Positions 36,107 through 45,560 of a stretch of 64,000 nucleotides of DNA are shown one piece after another. The notes beneath the pieces are model-generated. The model ran no database searches. It was given only the letters and a program-made list of their open reading frames with translations, and had not been told where the DNA came from. Within the stretch, counting starts at the first letter, position 1. Each line of letters begins with the position of its first letter. Source of the DNA: Bacteroidaceae bacterium (GTDB taxonomy: Bacteria; Bacteroidota; Bacteroidia; Bacteroidales; Bacteroidaceae); the NCBI GenBank assembly GCA_017619585.1, contig JAFZSA010000010.1:1-64000 (forward strand), given 5' to 3'. The position numbers were made by a program, and so were the translations under genes.

Positions 36107-38941
36107 ATGAAACACAAAAAGAACATAACCCCCTCACTCAGCATTAGAAAGCTGGGGTGGGGGCTTTTGTTATTGTTTACTCTGCCTACCATAATCCGCG
36201 CAGAGGTAAAGGACACCGTCACCTTCGCAGTGTTTGGTAATTCCATCAGTACCTTTCATGATTTCCTGCCCTCGGGCTATGCAGTCTATTATGGAGAAGA
36301 TAAGGAGTGGAAATACGGCATGCAACTGGGCGACACCTATTGGATGCAGCTAAGCCGCACTTCCGGTATGACGTTCCTTGTCAACTCCTCGTGGAGCGGT
36401 TCGCGTGTTAGTTCTGATAATGGAGAAGCCGTTTCCCCTTTTCTCAGCACAGCTCGCGTAACCTCCATTGGTCGTTATGGTGTTCCAGATGTCATTCTCA
36501 TTGCCGGAGGAACCAATGACTGGGGATGGTCCCGTTGTAAACTGGGCGATTACAGTACAGGACCCGTCTATAACGACTCAACTACCTTCCGTGGAGGATA
36601 TGCTATGATGCTCTTCCGTCTGCAACAAAAGTATCCTAATGCCAAGATTGTATGCCTGAGCATCTTTCCCCGCTCGCAGGGGTTTTCTACCGCCAATGAC
36701 CAAGGATGGACAATAGCTCAGGGAAATGCCAGCATCAAGAAGATAGCACAGGAATTCGGTTGTTATTATATAGACTGCACAACCGTTGCATGGAGTTCAG
36801 ACTGGGGTAAGTATACCATAGATCAACTGCATCCCCGCCCCGATGGCTGTAAGTTGTTGGCAGAATGTATCCGCAAGGGGCTTATCAGAACCGGTGTCAT
36901 TACTTCCGACCTACATCAGACGTCTGAAGTGGAAGAAGCACAGCCACTGCTGGATCTCTCCTTTAATGCCGATGGCATTGTCAATAACGGAACCTTTGAA
37001 AGTAGAGTAGGCAAACATGGCAGGGCAACAACACTGTATGATGCCGAACATGACACATGGTTTGGATGCAGCAAGGCCGCTGCCTCCGACTATTTCTATG
37101 CCACCTATGACAGCGATTCTGAACTGGCTAATGCATTCAACAACAATATAACATGGGAGGCACTGGTCCGGTTGGAATCCCTTGCCGATGCGCAAAGCAA
37201 ATGTGACCGCACCTGCTATTTCAGTAACGACCAGGCTGGCGGGTGGTCTTTCTATAACTCCAGCTACGCCAACACCTTTACTTATACGCACGAAACATCG
37301 CTAAAGAGCAGTATCAAGGATTTCACAGGCGACTCTATTATGATTCCCGGAAAGTTCTATCATGTGGTACTGACCATGGACCGCACCAGCCATGTCATAC
37401 GTTACTTTGTAAACGGCAAACTTGTACACACTGGCACACGTTGCGGTAAGGATATGATGCTCCCCAAATGCGGGACAACTGTAGGCAAGCGCGGTATGTG
37501 GATTTGTCTGGGTGGCGACTGTTCTTCAGGTAGCTTCAGCAGTGGATGCGAGAACAGTGCAGCTTCTACTTTTGTCTTTGCCCGTATTTATAACGGTGCG
37601 CTTACAGAGGCGGCAGCCAAAGCATTATATACCCCCTATGTGAAGCAGTTTACAGAACCTGTTCCGGCGGCTTCAGATGATCTGGTGATGGATTGCCAGT
37701 TCACTGCCAACGGTGCTGTCAATCATGCCATGAACTTCCAGTTCAGTCCCATAGAGATGGTGGGAGAAGTACCTATCCAGTGGAATGAATCAATACAGAT
37801 GTACGAGGCTCAATTTCAGAAAGATAGATCAACGTTCTTTAAGTATATGTTAGGCAACAGCCCTGCTGCCATGAACTTAATCAGCGATGCCTATACCATA
37901 GAGGTTTACTGTCAGGCTGAAAGCGCAACGCCAAGCACTCAGATTCGTCCTGTAGGCTTCATAAGCAACTACGGAGCCGGACTTCAAATGACAACCAAGG
38001 GAGAGGTAGGCTATGCAACTACAACCATGGGGTATAACAGCGACGGTACTGTTACCAAAAAATTGTGGAACACTACAGATGCAGGCACCCTCACAGGAGA
38101 CTACACACATTATCTTATTGTGTACGACCGTAAGAACCACTTCTCGCGTCTTTATATCAACGGCAAACTTGCTTCCAACCATGTTGTCAGCAACAGAGAA
38201 GCCTCACATTTTGATTATGCCCCTGCAGAATGGTTTGCCATAGGCGGTGAGGCCAATGGCGTCTTCTCTACATCTACAACCAGCGGTTCTTATCCTTTCA
38301 GTGGAAAGATTGCAGCGGTACGCATATACGGAAGAAGCATTTCAGATGCCGATGCCCTCAAGCTATCAGAGGCTATGCGTCAACGCACACTGTCTTTCAC
38401 CACCAACAGCAAGGGCTATGCTACTGTCTGCGTACCCTTTGCCACGGTAGTTCCCGATGGCTACACCGCCTATATTGTCAGCGAGATTACCGGTACCACT
38501 GTTGTCTTGCAACCTGTTGCCACAGGCGGTGATGTGCTTCCGTACGGAGCTGCTGTTATTCTTCAGGGACCAGAGGCAAAGGCAACTTTCACCCTGACAC
38601 CTGCAGCAGGCAGTTTAACAGAACGTGCCGTATCTGTGGAGGGCAATCTGCTGGCTGGCACATACGCCTCTAAGGTTTTGAAGCCAGGAGAAGCATTCTA
38701 TCTGTCAACATCCGGCACAACCTTCTTCCGTGTCACTTCCAACCGTACTCTGGAGGCTTTCTCCTGCTGGCTGCCATGTAGCCTGACTCGTAATCTGGGC
38801 ATAGAAACTACCACGGCGTTACGTCCTATACAGGATGTCAAGCCACAATCTGATGCCAACAGATACAACCTGTCGGGCCAAAGGGTAGGGGATAGATACC
38901 ACGGAGTGGTGATAACGAATGAAAAGAAAAAACTACAATAA
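36107..38941 (+). CDS. Secreted SGNH hydrolase with two LamG-like domains
   Basis: The 944-aa protein has a signal peptide (about 14-32). About 36-262 is an SGNH/GDSL esterase domain: nucleophile block VFGNSIST (S46), block III IAGGTNDW and catalytic DQLH (D239, H242). Two concanavalin-like LamG domains follow (about 280-510 and 525-745), each with a YFVNGKLVHTG or LYINGKLASN strand and an ARIYNGALTEA or VRIYGRSISDADAL end. A C-terminal module (about 760-900) and a degenerate YNLSGQRV..VVITNEKKK sorting motif complete it. It likely deacetylates or de-esterifies a polysaccharide at the surface, alongside the GH2 enzyme upstream. Confidence 0.8.
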   Translation: MKHKKNITPSLSIRKLGWGLLLLFTLPTIIRAEVKDTVTFAVFGNSISTFHDFLPSGYAVYYGEDKEWKYGMQLGDTYWMQLSRTSGMTFLVNSSWSGSRVSSDNGEAVSPFLSTARVTSIGRYGVPDVILIAGGTNDWGWSRCKLGDYSTGPVYNDSTTFRGGYAMMLFRLQQKYPNAKIVCLSIFPRSQGFSTANDQGWTIAQGNASIKKIAQEFGCYYIDCTTVAWSSDWGKYTIDQLHPRPDGCKLLAECIRKGLIRTGVITSDLHQTSEVEEAQPLLDLSFNADGIVNNGTFESRVGKHGRATTLYDAEHDTWFGCSKAAASDYFYATYDSDSELANAFNNNITWEALVRLESLADAQSKCDRTCYFSNDQAGGWSFYNSSYANTFTYTHETSLKSSIKDFTGDSIMIPGKFYHVVLTMDRTSHVIRYFVNGKLVHTGTRCGKDMMLPKCGTTVGKRGMWICLGGDCSSGSFSSGCENSAASTFVFARIYNGALTEAAAKALYTPYVKQFTEPVPAASDDLVMDCQFTANGAVNHAMNFQFSPIEMVGEVPIQWNESIQMYEAQFQKDRSTFFKYMLGNSPAAMNLISDAYTIEVYCQAESATPSTQIRPVGFISNYGAGLQMTTKGEVGYATTTMGYNSDGTVTKKLWNTTDAGTLTGDYTHYLIVYDRKNHFSRLYINGKLASNHVVSNREASHFDYAPAEWFAIGGEANGVFSTSTTSGSYPFSGKIAAVRIYGRSISDADALKLSEAMRQRTLSFTTNSKGYATVCVPFATVVPDGYTAYIVSEITGTTVVLQPVATGGDVLPYGAAVILQGPEAKATFTLTPAAGSLTERAVSVEGNLLAGTYASKVLKPGEAFYLSTSGTTFFRVTSNRTLEAFSCWLPCSLTRNLGIETTTALRPIQDVKPQSDANRYNLSGQRVGDRYHGVVITNEKKKLQ

Positions 38942-38943
38942 GG

Positions 38944-38975
38944 AAAAATGCATCTTCGGGTGCATTTTTTTTGTT
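38944..38975 (+). terminator. Terminator after the SGNH gene
   Basis: AAATGCA stem with a CUUCGG-type loop, TGCATTT, then eight T. It separates the glycan operon from the next promoter. Confidence 0.85.
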
Positions 38976-38980
38976 TTTTA

Positions 38981-39011
38981 TTTGTATATATATAAATAAG
39001 GTGTAACTTTG
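38981..39011 (+). promoter_or_regulatory. Promoter of surface cassette 1
   Basis: TTTG (38981-38984), 19 nt, TAACTTTG (39004-39011). The spacer holds TATATAAATAAGGTG, nearly the same as in cassettes 2 and 3. Confidence 0.85.
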
Positions 39012-39058
39012 CAACAAAACCTATATACATTATTAATTTATATAAACTTTAAACTATT

Positions 39059-41203
39059 ATGAAGCAGACATTACTAAAATCATTACTCTTTCTATGTAGC
39101 CTAATAGTAGGAAGCGTTGCATGGGCAGAAGACGTAACCTATGATTTCACTGCTATTGAAGGTTTTAGCGACTGGTCAGCAAGCTATGGTAAACATGTTG
39201 TTGAGTACTCTGCAGCAACTGTTACATTCGAATCAGCTAACCGTCAAACTACTACAATTACTAATCAACCTGTCACCAAAGGACAACCTGTTACTTTGGT
39301 GATGACAGGAACGAAAACTATTAGTGCTGTATCCTTTAAATGTACACAATGGGGCTCAAAAGCTCAGACAATTACATTGCACTATAGTAAAGATGGTGGT
39401 AAAAATTACACCTCAACAGATGTAACATCAACAACCTTCGCCATTTCGTCAAGTAATCTTCCTACTGGAACGAATGCAGTTAAAATCACTTTCTCTTCTA
39501 CCTCAAACCAGATAGGTATCGCTTCCGCAACAATCACTTATGAAGATGGAAGTTCTTCAAAAGCTGATCCTAAGTTGTCTTTCTCTTCTGAAACTGCAGA
39601 AGCAACCTTTGGTCAGGACTTTACTGCTCCTACACTGAATACAGCAACAGGCTTTAATGGTACTGTTGAATACTCTTCTTCTGTAGAGACCGTTGCTCAG
39701 GTGATGGATCCTGAGACAGGCGAGCTGAGAATTGTTGGTGGCGGCACAACTGTCATCACAGCTACCTTTGCTGGCAATGATGATTTTAATGCAAGTTCTG
39801 CAAGCTACACGCTGACGGTTAAAGATAACCGCGTCGCTACAACAATCACCCAGGAGGATATCACACTTGATGTGGCTGATGTTGCAACATTAACACAACT
39901 TGCCCCTGTTGTAAAGGATGCAGAAGGAAATATTGTTTCATACACCAATGATCCAAATGGTGAGGGAATGCCTGAGGTTTATTTTGAACTCGTAGGTGAA
40001 GATAAAGATGGTATTATTGGTTCTATTGATAGTCACGGAAACATTATTCTTAATAGTGTAGCTGGAACTGTAACAGTAAAGGCTGTCTATAACCATTTCC
40101 AGATGAATCCAGATTATCGTCCCAGTGAATGTACTTTCACCATTACAGTATATCAGCCATTGAACGGCATTGCAGAGTTCTGTAAGCTGACAAACAACAC
40201 ATCCGGAACACTTAAGTTGACTGATGCCGTAGTAGTGTATGTAAACGGAAAAGATATGTTCGTGCGCGATGCTACAGGTGCTGTAGATTTCTACAACACA
40301 GGCCTTACTTACGAGGCAGGCAACGTGCTCAACGGCAAGATTACTGCTAAGTACACACTCTATAACAATATGAATGAGCTTACCACACAGATATCAGATA
40401 ACACCCTTGTTGCTACTGCCGGCGATGTTGTAGAGCCTATTGAAATTACTTCTGATAATGCTGCCGACTATGCTTGCAATCTTGTGAAGTTCACAGGTGT
40501 GAAAGTTACAAAAGGCAGCGATGGTAAGTTCTATGTGGACAATGTTCAGGTATATGACAAGTTCAAACTAAAATATGCCCTTGAAGATGGAAAGACCTAC
40601 GACATCGTGGGTATCATGATTCCATACAACACCATCTATGAAATTTGCCCGACAGAGGCTCCCAAAGAAATAGCCGCTGAGACAGTAACTGTTGGTGAAG
40701 CCGGCTATGCAACCTATGTTGCCAAGAACGACGTTTCCTTCCCCAATGGTGTAAAAGCATTCATTGGTGCTGTCAATGGCAACACACTAACGTTGACCCA
40801 AGTTAATGCAGTTCCTAAGGGTACCCCCGTTGTACTTATGGGCGAAGGCACTTATGAATTGTCACCTGCTGATGGAATTGAACTTGATGACGTGAGTGCA
40901 AATGAACTGAAGGCATCTGTTGAGCCAGTTGAGGCTAATGGAACACAATATGTTCTGGCTAAGGTTAACGACGTAGTTGGCTTCTATAAGGCAACAGGAA
41001 CTATCCCTGCAGGCAAGGCATATTTGGAGGTTAATGCTCCTACCGTTAAGGCATTCTTCTTCAATGGTGAAGAAGAAACCTCGATAGTTTCGCCCCTCGG
41101 GGAGACGGAAGAGGGGGTTGCCATTTACAACCTGGCTGGCCAGCGCATAAGCAAGCTGCAGAAGGGCATTAACATCGTTGGTGGTAAGAAGGTACTGAAA
41201 TAG
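39059..41203 (+). CDS. Secreted Ig-like/OB-like surface protein, cassette 1
   Basis: The 714-aa protein has a signal peptide (LLFLCSLIVGSVAWA, about 9-23). About 25-165 is a beta-sandwich, 170-260 a bacterial Ig-like (BIG2-type) domain (FGQDFTAPTL ... VITATFAGNDDF), 262-370 a second Ig-like repeat, and 375-535 an OB-like domain (FVRDATGAVDFYNTGL, VLNGKITAKYTLYNNMNEL) as in many Prevotella surface proteins. The common C-terminal module starts at GEAGYATYVAKNDV (about 545-685). The linker SPLGETEEG is GC-rich and repeat-like, before IYNLAGQRISKLQKGINIVGGKKVL. No catalytic motif was seen. It may be an adhesin or matrix protein. A microprotein gene follows. Confidence 0.75.
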   Translation: MKQTLLKSLLFLCSLIVGSVAWAEDVTYDFTAIEGFSDWSASYGKHVVEYSAATVTFESANRQTTTITNQPVTKGQPVTLVMTGTKTISAVSFKCTQWGSKAQTITLHYSKDGGKNYTSTDVTSTTFAISSSNLPTGTNAVKITFSSTSNQIGIASATITYEDGSSSKADPKLSFSSETAEATFGQDFTAPTLNTATGFNGTVEYSSSVETVAQVMDPETGELRIVGGGTTVITATFAGNDDFNASSASYTLTVKDNRVATTITQEDITLDVADVATLTQLAPVVKDAEGNIVSYTNDPNGEGMPEVYFELVGEDKDGIIGSIDSHGNIILNSVAGTVTVKAVYNHFQMNPDYRPSECTFTITVYQPLNGIAEFCKLTNNTSGTLKLTDAVVVYVNGKDMFVRDATGAVDFYNTGLTYEAGNVLNGKITAKYTLYNNMNELTTQISDNTLVATAGDVVEPIEITSDNAADYACNLVKFTGVKVTKGSDGKFYVDNVQVYDKFKLKYALEDGKTYDIVGIMIPYNTIYEICPTEAPKEIAAETVTVGEAGYATYVAKNDVSFPNGVKAFIGAVNGNTLTLTQVNAVPKGTPVVLMGEGTYELSPADGIELDDVSANELKASVEPVEANGTQYVLAKVNDVVGFYKATGTIPAGKAYLEVNAPTVKAFFFNGEEETSIVSPLGETEEGVAIYNLAGQRISKLQKGINIVGGKKVLK

Positions 41204-41205
41204 GA

Positions 41206-41322
41206 CCCACCCCGGCCCTCCCTTGTAGGGCGGGTGGGGGACTTCTAAAATAAAATGATTATTAACTTTTGACCCATACCCTCATTAGTCACCTCCCCTG
41301 ACGGGGAGGATGGGAGGGGTCT
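41206..41322. repeat. Two REP-like palindromes between surface protein and microprotein
   Basis: CCACCCCGGCCCTCCCTTGTAGGGCGGGTGGGGG (41208-41241) and CACCTCCCCTGACGGGGAGGATGGGAGGGGTC (41290-41321). The second ends 5 nt before the microprotein ATG. Confidence 0.75.
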
Positions 41323-41326
41323 TTAT

Positions 41327-41479
41327 ATGAGATATATTAAACCCGCTTCGCGTGTAGAATCGGCTCAGGTAGTCAACATGTTGGCAGAGAGCCTGGTAAT
41401 TAATGGTGATACTACCGTAAATGGTAGTGATGCCCTGACTAAGGAAAACAATTGGGACATCTGGACAGACGAGGAATAA
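41327..41479 (+). CDS. YIKP-family microprotein 2
   Basis: The 50-aa product (MRYIKPASRVESAQ...) is the second of four related microproteins. Its central 69 nt are identical to those of microprotein 4, although the surface proteins before them differ, which points to recent copying or gene conversion. It lies 123 nt after the surface protein stop and is followed by a strong terminator 28 nt later. No signal peptide, no cysteine, acidic end (IWTDEE). Function unknown. Confidence 0.8.
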   Translation: MRYIKPASRVESAQVVNMLAESLVINGDTTVNGSDALTKENNWDIWTDEE

Positions 41480-41506
41480 AATAACCTCAAATAAAAGCAT
41501 TATGAT

Positions 41507-41538
41507 AAGGCAGCACCTCAAATAGGGTGCTGCCTTTT
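41507..41538 (+). terminator. Terminator of surface cassette 1
   Basis: AAGGCAGCACC / GGTGCTGCCTT 11-bp stem followed by TTTT. Confidence 0.9.
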
Positions 41539-41621
41539 ATATTATTTAACACAGATTCTAAGAATTCAACCACTATCATAACTAATTTGCTTGTTTCATT
41601 CGATTTCTTTAACTTTTTTTA

Positions 41622-41651
41622 TTGCTAACATATAAATAATGTATATATTTG
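41622..41651 (+). promoter_or_regulatory. Promoter of surface cassette 2
   Basis: TTG (41622-41624), 19 nt, TATATTTG (41644-41651), spacer with CATATAAATAATGTA. Confidence 0.75.
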
Positions 41652-41724
41652 CATGCCTTTGATTTAACTAAAAACAAGCGAACACGCTATATATAAACTA
41701 TTACTAACCTTATTTAAATTCATT

Positions 41725-44700
41725 ATGATGAACAAAAAACTTGTGAATCTGTGTATGACCGCACTTCTGAGTGTTGTCTCCACAACTGCGTGGGCTCTTT
41801 CCGAAGTGAACGGGTTCTACCAGATTGGTTCAGCGGCAGACTTCAAAGCTTTCGCAGAACTTGTGAATGGTGGTAAACGAGATGCCAATGCCATTCTAAC
41901 GGCTAACATTGATTTGGGCGCCACTACTACTCAAATCGGTATTGGAGGAGCCTACCAAGGTGTCTTCAATGGTGCAGGCCACACCATTTCCATCAGCCTT
42001 CCAGACCGTACAGACGGCGAAGGTCCTGCTATTTTCCGTAATGTTGGTACTCGTAGTATAGTCCAGAACATTAAGGTAGAGGGAACCATTACAACTGGAA
42101 CATCTAAGCATACAGGCGCTATTGCCAACTACAGCACTGGTATCATCCGTAATTGCTTTGTTGACGTAGTTATAACATCTTCATTTGCTGATGACAAGGA
42201 CGCCAGCATAGGTGGTCTGGTTGGTCAGTTGAACAGACCTGCTATCATTGACAACTGTCTTACTAAGGTAAAGATTGTTGGCTCAACAACACATAAATGC
42301 GGTGGTCTTGCTGCATGGGTTGACGAGCATCACGTTAGTTTGACAAACAATCTGGTTATCAATGATAAAGAGAGTGACTTCGTCTATTCAGATGGCTTAA
42401 GTGGTGGTCTTGCACGTGTAAGCAGTAGTAATCCTCTGAAAACTGTAGATCTGGAGACTTACAACGCAGACAGTTATAACAATCGTCCATGGGCTGCTAA
42501 TGGCAACAACTATGTAACCAACAACTGGGGCGTTGACAACCCTGTGGCAACTGTTGTTTCAGAAGAAGATCTGAAAAGCGGTAAGGTTTGCTTCCAGTTG
42601 AATAGCGACCAGAGTCAGATTCGTTGGGTACAGAACATAGGGGATGCTTACCCCGTTCCAACTATATTTGGTGAGGGTAAGGGACAGGTCTATGCATCTG
42701 CAGCTACCAACTGTCAGGGTAAGGCAGAAGGTGATGTAACCTTCAGCAACACTCCCAGCAATGCTACAGTAACAAAACATACCTATGACAAGTATGGCGT
42801 CTGCACCACTTGCGGTAAGTTTAACTTCAACGGCTTCGACTTCGATGATCCCAAGAGATTCGATCCAATAAGCAAATCATTCCTTTTAGGTAGCACAGAA
42901 GACCTCTACATGGCAGAAAGCTGGAACCGTTTCCAGAATGGTTTTAGATTGAACCTGAAGATGGTTAACGATATTACTTGTTCTACTCCTGCCGGTCAGT
43001 TTATTTTCAACGCCAATGACTGGTCAGAAGGTAACTTCGACGGTGGCGGTCACGCTCTGACTATCGAGATGACAGGTATGGGTAACAATGCGTCACTCTT
43101 CCCACAGCGTCATTATGGTACTGTAGAGAACCTTATCTTGCACGGTAGGATTGAAACAAATGGTTCAAATTGGGGTTCTATCTCCAACGACAGCTACGAG
43201 TCTGCTGTCCGCAATGTATATTCCGATATTGACTTCGTTTCTACCAAAGTCGGTGATAACTCAGCAGGTGGTTTCTTCGGTATGATACGTACAGGAAAGA
43301 CTATTGAAAATTGTGTTTATGCAGGTACTATTACTTTGCCAGGTAAGGACGGTGGTGCAAGGTGTGCACGTGTCGGCGGTTTCGCAGGCTGGACACATGC
43401 ACAGACCACTTTTAAAAACTGTGCTATCCTCGGTAAAATCATCGGTGCAGGTGACCAGACTTTGGACAATGATACCGAGAACTCCCAAAACATTGCCCGT
43501 AAACCCGAGAATGTGATTACAGAGAATGTATATGTTCTGAATCCTATCACTGGTAATGCTGTTTCAGATCATAACAAGTACACCAAGATTGAGAATCCCG
43601 AAAGTGTTGCAAACGGTGAATTAGCATTCTTGCTGAACGGACAGCAGAACGGTCTGGAGCGTTTCTTCCAAAAGCTTGGCGAGGATCTCATGCCCATGCC
43701 TATTGCTAAGGAGGGTGCAATCGTTTACGCAAATGTTACAGCCGGTTATCGTTGCGATGGTTTGCCTTTAGGTGATGCTACCTTTACAAATACAGTAACA
43801 ACTCCCGTTATTCCTGATCATCAGTTCGATGCAGATTGCATCTGTACCGTCTGTGGCAACATGGAAACCGATGATGAAGGCTACAACAAGATTGTCAGCG
43901 CCAAGGGATTGGCTCGTTTCGCTGAATTGGTAAATGCAGGTAAGACCAACCTGAATGGTCGCGTATATAATGATATTGACTACACAACTTATGCTAAGGG
44001 CTTCATCGGTACAGAGAGCAACAAATTCTCAGGTAAATTCGATGGTCAGATGTACACCATTACCACTGATATTAAAAACGATGAACAGGGAACTGGCCTC
44101 TTCGGTTCAGTCATTAATGCAACCATTAAGAATCTTGTTCTTAACGGTAGCGTAGAATCTTCTAAGAAATGGATTGGTGCTGTTGCTGGTATCACACGTG
44201 GTAACACCCTTATTGAAAACGTTGTTGCAAAATCTACTGTTAAGTTCACAGGTAATGGCGATTCTACTGGTGGTGGTCTCTGTGGTGACATGGAAGGTTC
44301 TTTCACCGTTAATAACTGTGCATTTGTTGGCTCATTCGATATGCCCAATGGTACAAATGTAGGCGGTTTGGTAAGCTGGACAGGTAACGGTAAGTTCAAT
44401 AACTGTTATGTCGCTCCAGTAGAGGTTATTACATACAATTCCTACAAGGATTTTGTTTCTGGTGGTGCAGCTGGTTGCGTTAATTGTTATGCTGTAGCAA
44501 ATAATGATGCTAAGCTTGCTAACGGTGAACTTTGCTTGATGCTGAATAATGGCTGGTACCAGACTATTGGCACAGATAGTTATCCTGTTCCATTTAAGAC
44601 TCATGGTATTGTAAAGCAGATTTCTGAGGCTGGCTATGCTACTCTGTATGTAGCTGATACCGACGTTGAGATTCCCGCAGGCGTTACTGCTAACGTAGGC

Positions 44701-45144
44701 GTACTTGAAGGAAACTGGCTGGTAATGAAGGCTATCGAGGGCAAGATTGCTGCCGGTGAAGCTGTTGTACTGAAGGGCGAAGCAGGTATCTACAGCTTTG
44801 TTCCCACAACAGGTGCTACAAAGGCTGCTGCTAACGACCTGAAGGGTGCTGCAGTTGAAACAGACGCTACAGGCAAGTACGTTCTGGCTCAGCCTGAGAA
44901 CGAAGCTGTTGGCTTCTACCTGGCTAATGGTGGTAAGATTGCTGCCGGCAAGGCATACCTTGAGCTTCCTGCTGCTGGCGTTAAGGCATTCTACTTCGAA
45001 GCTGACGATGCTACTGCAATCAACGAGGTTAATGCTCAATGCTCAATGGTCAATGGTCAATCAATCTACAACCTGGCTGGTCAGCGCATCAATAAGCTGC
45101 AGAAGGGCATCAATATTGTTGGTGGTAAGAAAATCCTTTTTTAA
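41725..45144 (+). CDS. Secreted GLUG-repeat beta-helix surface protein, cassette 2
   Basis: The 1139-aa protein has a signal peptide (about 1-25, ending TTAWA). Three beta-helix blocks with GLUG-type units follow (about 30-265, 385-640, 715-945): YQGVFNGAGHTISI, GNFDGGGHALTIEMTG, FSGKFDGQMYTITT, each with GG(L/F) turns. Between blocks are C..CG hinge motifs (YGVCTTCGK, DCICTVCGN). The C-terminal module starts at SEAGYATLYVADTDV (about 967). The linker NAQCSMVNGQS is coded by TCAATGG heptamers (45030-45062), and IYNLAGQRINKLQKGINIVGGKKIL follows. Similar GLUG blocks occur in the BtuH-like protein. Adhesion or matrix role is likely; no enzyme motif. Confidence 0.75.
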   Translation: MMNKKLVNLCMTALLSVVSTTAWALSEVNGFYQIGSAADFKAFAELVNGGKRDANAILTANIDLGATTTQIGIGGAYQGVFNGAGHTISISLPDRTDGEGPAIFRNVGTRSIVQNIKVEGTITTGTSKHTGAIANYSTGIIRNCFVDVVITSSFADDKDASIGGLVGQLNRPAIIDNCLTKVKIVGSTTHKCGGLAAWVDEHHVSLTNNLVINDKESDFVYSDGLSGGLARVSSSNPLKTVDLETYNADSYNNRPWAANGNNYVTNNWGVDNPVATVVSEEDLKSGKVCFQLNSDQSQIRWVQNIGDAYPVPTIFGEGKGQVYASAATNCQGKAEGDVTFSNTPSNATVTKHTYDKYGVCTTCGKFNFNGFDFDDPKRFDPISKSFLLGSTEDLYMAESWNRFQNGFRLNLKMVNDITCSTPAGQFIFNANDWSEGNFDGGGHALTIEMTGMGNNASLFPQRHYGTVENLILHGRIETNGSNWGSISNDSYESAVRNVYSDIDFVSTKVGDNSAGGFFGMIRTGKTIENCVYAGTITLPGKDGGARCARVGGFAGWTHAQTTFKNCAILGKIIGAGDQTLDNDTENSQNIARKPENVITENVYVLNPITGNAVSDHNKYTKIENPESVANGELAFLLNGQQNGLERFFQKLGEDLMPMPIAKEGAIVYANVTAGYRCDGLPLGDATFTNTVTTPVIPDHQFDADCICTVCGNMETDDEGYNKIVSAKGLARFAELVNAGKTNLNGRVYNDIDYTTYAKGFIGTESNKFSGKFDGQMYTITTDIKNDEQGTGLFGSVINATIKNLVLNGSVESSKKWIGAVAGITRGNTLIENVVAKSTVKFTGNGDSTGGGLCGDMEGSFTVNNCAFVGSFDMPNGTNVGGLVSWTGNGKFNNCYVAPVEVITYNSYKDFVSGGAAGCVNCYAVANNDAKLANGELCLMLNNGWYQTIGTDSYPVPFKTHGIVKQISEAGYATLYVADTDVEIPAGVTANVGVLEGNWLVMKAIEGKIAAGEAVVLKGEAGIYSFVPTTGATKAAANDLKGAAVETDATGKYVLAQPENEAVGFYLANGGKIAAGKAYLELPAAGVKAFYFEADDATAINEVNAQCSMVNGQSIYNLAGQRINKLQKGINIVGGKKILF

Positions 45145-45176
45145 TTCATAATTCGTAATTCATAATTCATAATATT
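45142..45176. repeat. ATTCATA heptamers before microprotein 3
   Basis: AATTCATAATTCGTAATTCATAATTCATAAT: four to five 7-8-nt units, inverted relative to gene direction when compared with 14804-14835 but in the same place between surface protein and microprotein. Confidence 0.8.
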
Positions 45177-45182
45177 ATGACG

Positions 45183-45335
45183 ATGAGATATATTAAACCC
45201 GCCTTTAAGGTAGAATCGGCTCAGGTTGTCAACATGTTGGCAGAGAGCCTGGCAATAAATGGTGACACCACTGTAAATGGTGGTGATGCACTGACAAAGG
45301 AAAATGATTGGGCCATCTGGTCCGACGAGGACTAA
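45183..45335 (+). CDS. YIKP-family microprotein 3
   Basis: The 50-aa product (MRYIKPAFKVESAQVVNM...) is closest to microprotein 1 of the B12 operon, sharing AINGDTTVNG and the upstream ATTATGACGATG leader. The codon two positions upstream (45177) could also start it. It sits 38 nt after the surface protein stop and 27 nt before a terminator. The tail is IWSDED. Function unknown. Confidence 0.8.
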   Translation: MRYIKPAFKVESAQVVNMLAESLAINGDTTVNGGDALTKENDWAIWSDED

Positions 45336-45361
45336 TCCTAATTATTATAACTAATTATCAG

Positions 45362-45391
45362 AAGGCAACTCCACATTCGGGGTTGCCTTTT
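45362..45391 (+). terminator. Terminator of surface cassette 2
   Basis: AAGGCAACTCC / GGGGTTGCCTT stem with TTTT. Confidence 0.85.
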
Positions 45392-45444
45392 GTTATGGAT
45401 ATAAAACAAATTTAGTGTTAAAACGAAAAAATATTATGATTTTA

Positions 45445-45475
45445 TTTGTTTATATATAAATAAGGTATATATTTG
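45445..45475 (+). promoter_or_regulatory. Promoter of surface cassette 3
   Basis: TTTG (45445-45448), 19 nt, TATATTTG (45468-45475), spacer with TATATAAATAAGGTA, almost identical to cassette 1. Confidence 0.85.
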
Positions 45476-45560
45476 CCATGAACTTAACGTTAACTTTGAA
45501 GACAAACCAACTATTTCTATATAGATACATTAAACTATTACTAACCTAAATTCAAACATT

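Noticed and set aside
36110..36175. Signal peptide of the SGNH protein as another REP-coded segment
   Set aside because: CCCCCTCACTCAGCATTAGAAAGCTGGGG has the C-rich/G-rich layout but the centre does not pair and the match to the consensus is weak.
38941..39010. TATATATAAATA stretch as a phage att site or origin
   Set aside because: It is the promoter spacer common to the surface cassettes; no integrase, DnaA boxes or flanking duplication.
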